10,481 bases of DNA from DAOVDI01 sp965373045. GTDB lineage: Bacteria; Acidobacteriota; Aminicenantia; Aminicenantales; Aminicenantaceae. Below, piece after piece: positions 7,085 through 10,481 of this stretch (positions within the stretch are counted from its first letter, which is position 1; the number at the start of each line of letters is the position of its first letter). Both the position numbers and the translations under genes were made by a program. Location: NCBI GenBank assembly GCA_965373045.1, contig CBDVEQ010000091.1, positions 1-10,481 of the forward strand. The letters run 5' to 3'. Below the pieces are notes generated by a model. That model was given only the letters and a program-made list of their open reading frames with translations. It made no database searches and was not told where the DNA came from.

Positions 7085-8637
7085 AAACAAAGCTTTTCAT
7101 CGGATTATTCATTCTCACTATAATAGGGGCAGTATTATTCCGGGTCGTCCAGCTCGACCTTCGGCCCATGCACCATGATGAAGCAAATCAAGCGGTCAAA
7201 TTCGGCTATCTTCTGGAGAATGGAGACTATTCCTATGACAAAACCGACCATCACGGCCCTAGCCTGTATTACCTGACACTTCCCTTTGCATGGCTGTCTT
7301 CAGGGACATCCTTTGCCGCATTGAGCGAAACAACCCTCCGCCTTGTTACTGTGCTTTTTGGCCTCGGATTCATCCTGCTGCTTTTTCTTTTAAAGAACGA
7401 TCTCGGCCGGGAAGCCTCATTATTTGCAGGGATATTTGCTGCCGTTTCTCCGGTTATGGTGTATTACAACCGTTTTTTCATCCAGGAATCCTTGCTTGTT
7501 TTTTTTGTCTGGGGAGGATTAATTTTCGCATGGCGATACTTTCAGAAACCCTCAGCATTATGGGCTGTGCTGACCGGTCTGTTCGCCGGTATGGCCTATA
7601 CTACCAAAGAAACCTCCATCCTGGCATTTGCGGCTGCAATTTGTGCGGTTTTTCTTGTTCGAATACTTCGCATCTCCTCTTTTCTCGAAAAAAAGAAACT
7701 CAGCCTGATGGCAAAACATATTATTTTGGGCATTGGAGCTGCTTTTCTTATTTCATTTCTTTTCTACTCCTCATTCTTTTCAAATCTAAAAGGTCTGCTT
7801 GATTCCTTTTTGTCCTTCCAATCCTACTTCATCAAGGCCGGTGCAGAAGGAATACACTCCCATCCCTGGAATTACTATCTGAGTTTGCTTGCCTTTTCCC
7901 GGAACGGCTCAGGACCTTTTTGGAGTGAAGCTCTGGTATTGATCCTCGCATTGATCGGCGCTTCTGCAGCCATGCTATCCATGACAATTGAAAAGCGCCA
8001 TAAAATATTTGTTAGTTTTATCACCTTTTATACTATCATCCTAACAGTATTTTATTCCCTGATCTCTTACAAAACACCGTGGAACTGCCTCCCCTTTTAC
8101 ACCGGCATGGTTATTCTTGCCGGATACGGCACAGCCTTTCTGCTGAGAAGGGCAAAAAAACCTCTGGCCAAAATCATCTTTGTTCTGGTTATAATGGCCG
8201 GAACCTATCATCTGGGATATCAAAGTTATCGGGCCAATTTTATTTACCCCGCTGATTCCAGGAACCCTTATGTCTATGCTCACACTTCGACCGACTTCAT
8301 GAACCTTATCCAAAGGATCGATGATCTGGCCCTTCTTCATCCAGATAATCAACATATGCTGATCGTTGTCGTTTCCGACCCCTCTGAAACATGGCCCCTC
8401 CCATGGTACCTGAGATCCTACACGCAAGTAGGCTACTGGACCGATGCACTGGATGCTGGTATTCCGGAAGATGCACCTGTCTTCATTACGTCACTTGATA
8501 ACGCGGACATATTGTCACGCCGCTTTCTGGCTGGTTACCAGACCGAATATTACGGACTGCGTCCTGAAGTTCTGCTGGCTGTCCATATCAAAAAAGACCT
8601 CTGGGACCTCTTTTTAAAACACAGGGCAGGACATTAA
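7081..8637 (+). CDS. Agl23/TIGR03663-type polytopic glycosyltransferase (GT-C fold)
   Basis: A 518-residue membrane protein with roughly ten to twelve transmembrane helices and a soluble C-terminal region of about 120 residues. After the first helix comes RPMHHDEA (D33-E34), the acidic loop typical of GT-C enzymes of the dolichyl-phosphate-mannose transferase group, then YDKTDHHGPSLYYLT. A later loop carries YKTPWN (330-335). These match what I know of the family called flippase activity-associated protein Agl23 (TIGR03663). Members are predicted to move sugars from a polyprenyl-phosphate donor to an acceptor at the outer face of the membrane. The acceptor here is unknown. It is coupled to the upstream F5/8C-domain gene by an ATGA overlap. 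A downstream gap with changed base composition suggests that the unit ends here. Confidence 0.82.
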   Translation: MKTKLFIGLFILTIIGAVLFRVVQLDLRPMHHDEANQAVKFGYLLENGDYSYDKTDHHGPSLYYLTLPFAWLSSGTSFAALSETTLRLVTVLFGLGFILLLFLLKNDLGREASLFAGIFAAVSPVMVYYNRFFIQESLLVFFVWGGLIFAWRYFQKPSALWAVLTGLFAGMAYTTKETSILAFAAAICAVFLVRILRISSFLEKKKLSLMAKHIILGIGAAFLISFLFYSSFFSNLKGLLDSFLSFQSYFIKAGAEGIHSHPWNYYLSLLAFSRNGSGPFWSEALVLILALIGASAAMLSMTIEKRHKIFVSFITFYTIILTVFYSLISYKTPWNCLPFYTGMVILAGYGTAFLLRRAKKPLAKIIFVLVIMAGTYHLGYQSYRANFIYPADSRNPYVYAHTSTDFMNLIQRIDDLALLHPDNQHMLIVVVSDPSETWPLPWYLRSYTQVGYWTDALDAGIPEDAPVFITSLDNADILSRRFLAGYQTEYYGLRPEVLLAVHIKKDLWDLFLKHRAGH

Positions 8638-8701
8638 TGGATAAAATCGAGAGATAATTCCCGGTAGCGAAAAAAGGAAATTCTTATGGTGGACTGTGCA
8701 C

Positions 8702-8727
8702 TTTTAAATTTTAGCTAACATTTAAAA
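8702..8727. promoter_or_regulatory. 26-bp near-perfect palindrome, candidate operator
   Basis: TTTTAAAT (8702-8709) and ATTTAAAA (8720-8727) flank the perfect palindrome TTAGCTAA (8711-8718). All share one centre between 8714 and 8715, so 12 of 13 pairs match. It ends 9 bp before the -35 box of the downstream promoter, a position suited to a dimeric regulator. It could also be an AT-rich hairpin ending the upstream transcript. Confidence 0.5.
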
Positions 8728-8736
8728 CTGTATATA

Positions 8737-8765
8737 TTGACAATTTACTATTTTTTAAATATATT
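8737..8765 (+). promoter_or_regulatory. Near-consensus sigma-70-type promoter
   Basis: TTGACA (8737-8742), a 17-bp spacer and TATATT (8760-8765, five of six consensus bases) lie 42 bp before the Tat-protein start. A strong Shine-Dalgarno site follows. This is the clearest promoter in the window and should drive the Tat-protein gene and probably the radical SAM gene. Confidence 0.7.
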
Positions 8766-8790
8766 TTAACCACTAAAAACAATTATAAAA

Positions 8791-8797
8791 AAGGAGG
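8791..8797 (+). promoter_or_regulatory. Strong Shine-Dalgarno site for the Tat-signal protein
   Basis: AAGGAGG lies 9 bp before the ATG at 8807. This is a near-full anti-SD match and, with the promoter, suggests high expression of the small protein relative to the downstream enzyme. Confidence 0.8.
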
Positions 8798-8806
8798 GAT
8801 CAAAAA

Positions 8807-9214
8807 ATGCCAGAAAAAACAAAAAAAAAGGATTCTGAAAAAGCAGACAGAAGAAAGTTTTTAAAGGATGCAAGTTTAATAAGTGTCTCTTTAGCTGCTA
8901 CATCTCTTGCTAATAAAGTTTATGGTCAAAACAAAATGGAACAGAAAACAAAACTACAGACCAAACAATTGTATCCTATACGCATGCTTAAAATTACTTC
9001 TAAACAACAGGTTATAGAGAAAGTCTTGATTGAAGCTATGAAGTCAAGAAATATGAATATTGCAATTAATAAATTTGGAGGCCTGCTATCTCGTACAGAA
9101 AAAAATACTTTGCTTCAACTTTCAAAATCAGATTTAGCTTCCATAAAGAATATTCAAACAAAACTTGAAGGAATAGGAGCAGCCTCTGGTGTTTCAGGAG
9201 GTATTATTTTTTAA
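8807..9214 (+). CDS. Small Tat-signal protein, candidate radical SAM substrate peptide
   Basis: A 135-residue protein of no family I can name. Its basic N-terminus carries a Tat signal: R15-R16 in DRRKFLKDA, a hydrophobic segment to about residue 35 and a possible cleavage region near VYGQ (38-41). The middle is Lys- and Gln-rich. The last part resembles the leader-core organisation of ribosomally made peptides: an amphipathic LSKSDLASIKNIQTKL segment followed by a small-residue tail ending GVSGGIIF (128-135). It contains no cysteine, so thioether crosslinks are excluded. A strong promoter and ribosome site, and a radical SAM enzyme 59 bp downstream, fit a precursor-plus-modifying-enzyme pair. 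Alternatively it is a small exported subunit whose maturation needs the enzyme. A run of nine A at 8821-8829, just after the start, could allow slippage. The gene is richer in A+T than those upstream. Confidence 0.75.
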   Translation: MPEKTKKKDSEKADRRKFLKDASLISVSLAATSLANKVYGQNKMEQKTKLQTKQLYPIRMLKITSKQQVIEKVLIEAMKSRNMNIAINKFGGLLSRTEKNTLLQLSKSDLASIKNIQTKLEGIGAASGVSGGIIF

Positions 9215-9262
9215 TTATGATTGATAGATTCAGATAATGCCTAATTGATTTCATCTGAGTTC

Positions 9263-9269
9263 AGGGGAG
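9263..9269 (+). promoter_or_regulatory. Ribosome binding site of the radical SAM gene
   Basis: AGGGGAG, continued by TGA, resembles an extended Shine-Dalgarno sequence. It is the only good site between the small gene and the radical SAM cysteine motif. It lies 4 bp before an in-frame ATA (9274) and points to translation starting there, despite the non-standard codon. Confidence 0.5.
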
Positions 9270-9273
9270 TGAA

Positions 9274-10332
9274 ATAAAAACAAAAAGATTAAGTCTCCAA
9301 GAATACTTCCTTCATTTTGGCAAAACAATAGGTATACAATTAACCCTTAATTGTCCATTTAAATGCGACCACTGTATGGTCAATGCTGGCCCTGAGAGGC
9401 AAGAAGAAGTTCCAATAGAGAAAGCGCTTAATTGGATTTCCGAAATAGGTAGAAGCAAGTCTGTAGAAGTTATTTCCCTTACAGGAGGGGAGCCATTTGT
9501 CAACCTAAATAAGTTGGAAGAATTAACTAACCTGGCAAAAGAATGGGATTTATTAGTTAATGTAGTAACTAACGCTTTCTGGAGTAAAAACTATTCTCAT
9601 GCTATAAAAATAGTCAAAAGATTACGAGGAGTAACTCATCTTTCCATAAGTACAGATATATTTCATTCAGAAAATGTCCCTTTAGAGAACATAAAAAACG
9701 CTTCTGTGGCTGCTTTAGACAATGGGTTGGAGGTTGCCCTTTCTATCTGTTTAAAACCTAATGATAATTTTATCGATCGTTTAAAAAACGCATTGGGAAA
9801 TGAATTGTTTGATAAACTGTTAGTTGTTCCTCAGCATATTCATTATATAGGAATGGCTGAAGACTTAAATTTTGATGAGGCGAAGGAGCCGATTAAAAAA
9901 CTCCTCCCTATGGCCTGTGGTAATCTCTCTATGCCTTTTATTTTATATGATGGTACTGTTATGGCATGCTGTGGGGATGTCATTCTAAAGCCAGATTTGT
10001 ATCCTTCTCTAACCTTGGGAAATGTTGATCATATATCATTAGAACAGATATTGACAGAAGCAGACCAAAATTATCTTATCCATGCTCTAAGATTGTGGGG
10101 CCCATCTGGACTGCTTAAACGAATTACCAATAAAAAATTGATTTCAAGTTTAAAAAAAAGCTATTCATTAAACAACATTTGTGATCTTTGCTGTGATTTG
10201 TTTTCTCATCCAGATATCGTTACTTATCTAATGAATGAACTAAATTGTAAGAAAGTGCAACGTGAGATTGCCTTAGGGAGAAGTCTCAGATTTGGAGAGC
10301 TGTCGATGCTCAAAAGTACTGAACCTTTGTGA
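9274..10332 (+). CDS. Radical SAM enzyme with SPASM-like C-terminus, putative peptide modification
   Basis: A radical SAM enzyme. The cluster motif CxxxCxxC is CPFKCDHC, with codons at 9352, 9364 and 9373, followed by the SAM-binding TGGEP (9481-9495). The first ATG in frame, at 9376, comes directly after this motif and would remove it, so the protein must start upstream. The frame is open from the stop at 9256-9258 but offers no ATG, GTG or TTG there. ATA at 9274, just after AGGGGAG, gives about 352 residues beginning IKTKRLSLQEYF, and numbering here uses that start. The C-terminal half has cysteines at 215, 232-233, 303, 306-307 and 325, a reduced SPASM-like pattern suggesting at least one auxiliary Fe-S cluster. 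SPASM enzymes commonly modify peptides, and the small Tat protein just upstream is the obvious substrate. The reaction type cannot be read from sequence. Confidence 0.85.
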   Translation: MKTKRLSLQEYFLHFGKTIGIQLTLNCPFKCDHCMVNAGPERQEEVPIEKALNWISEIGRSKSVEVISLTGGEPFVNLNKLEELTNLAKEWDLLVNVVTNAFWSKNYSHAIKIVKRLRGVTHLSISTDIFHSENVPLENIKNASVAALDNGLEVALSICLKPNDNFIDRLKNALGNELFDKLLVVPQHIHYIGMAEDLNFDEAKEPIKKLLPMACGNLSMPFILYDGTVMACCGDVILKPDLYPSLTLGNVDHISLEQILTEADQNYLIHALRLWGPSGLLKRITNKKLISSLKKSYSLNNICDLCCDLFSHPDIVTYLMNELNCKKVQREIALGRSLRFGELSMLKSTEPL

Positions 10333-10365
10333 AAAAATTCCTTGATTATTTAACATCTGTTTGAG

Positions 10366-10481
10366 ATGAGAAATGTTCACGAAATTATAGCTAATCTAGT
10401 TTCAAAACAAGTTAATTCTCTCTTAAAGATAGTTGATTTAGAAAAAAATGGAAAAAAAGTTAAAGTGGATGGCTTTTGGAT
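10366..10481 (+). CDS. Unidentified gene, 3' truncated by the window edge
   Basis: An open frame begins at ATG 10366, 33 bp after the radical SAM stop, and stays open to the edge for 38 full codons. It starts MRNVHEIIANLVSKQVNSLL and continues with a Lys-rich segment (EKNGKKVKV). An in-frame stop at 10351 limits the start, and no good ribosome site precedes it. Base composition matches the radical SAM gene. I do not recognise the family. Position suggests a further member of the same operon, but a chance frame cannot be excluded in such a short stretch. Confidence 0.45.
   Translation, partial: MRNVHEIIANLVSKQVNSLLKIVDLEKNGKKVKVDGFW

Noticed and set aside
8807..9214. Sactipeptide or ranthipeptide precursor
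   Set aside because: The small protein contains no cysteine, so sulfur-to-carbon thioether crosslinks are impossible.
9376..10332. Radical SAM gene starting at ATG 9376
   Set aside because: This start would remove all three cysteines of the CxxxCxxC cluster motif encoded immediately upstream in the same frame.

Overview
The window is protein-coding, with every gene on the + strand. It looks like an environmental, probably anaerobic bacterium. Tat-exported Gfo/Idh/MocA oxidoreductases paired with TIM-barrel sugar isomerases, multihaem cytochromes c and an Agl23-type glycosyltransferase are a combination often seen in Planctomycetota and neighbouring uncultured phyla, but the sequence alone does not settle the lineage.

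Region A (1-6105) is one tightly packed operon: the end of a xylose-isomerase-like sugar isomerase/epimerase, a Tat-signal Gfo/Idh/MocA oxidoreductase, a seven-haem membrane-anchored cytochrome c, a small five-helix membrane protein that may be a cytochrome b, and an ApbE-type flavin transferase. Consecutive genes overlap (11, 4, 4 and 4 bp), which suggests translational coupling. I infer that sugar or polyol oxidation outside the cytoplasm is connected to a membrane electron-transfer chain.

Region B (about 6070-6394) is a composite repeat region: 8-bp tandem units that form the last codons of apbE, an imperfect 22-bp inverted repeat about 220 bp end to end, a long interrupted hairpin and NTTGGCC heptamers. 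It separates the operons and looks like a MITE-like or intergenic repeat element.

Region C (6395-8637) is a two-gene unit with a 4-bp overlap: an exported F5/8-type C (discoidin-like) protein and a polytopic Agl23/TIGR03663-type glycosyltransferase, probably acting in cell-surface glycosylation.

Region D (8638-10481) is visibly richer in A+T and looks like separately acquired DNA. A 26-bp near-palindrome and a near-consensus promoter precede a 135-residue Tat-signal protein with a glycine-rich hydrophobic C-terminus. A radical SAM enzyme with a SPASM-like cysteine tail follows, without a standard start codon at its expected N-terminus, and then an unidentified gene cut by the window edge. 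This is the best candidate for an undescribed system: a Tat-exported peptide modified by a radical SAM enzyme.
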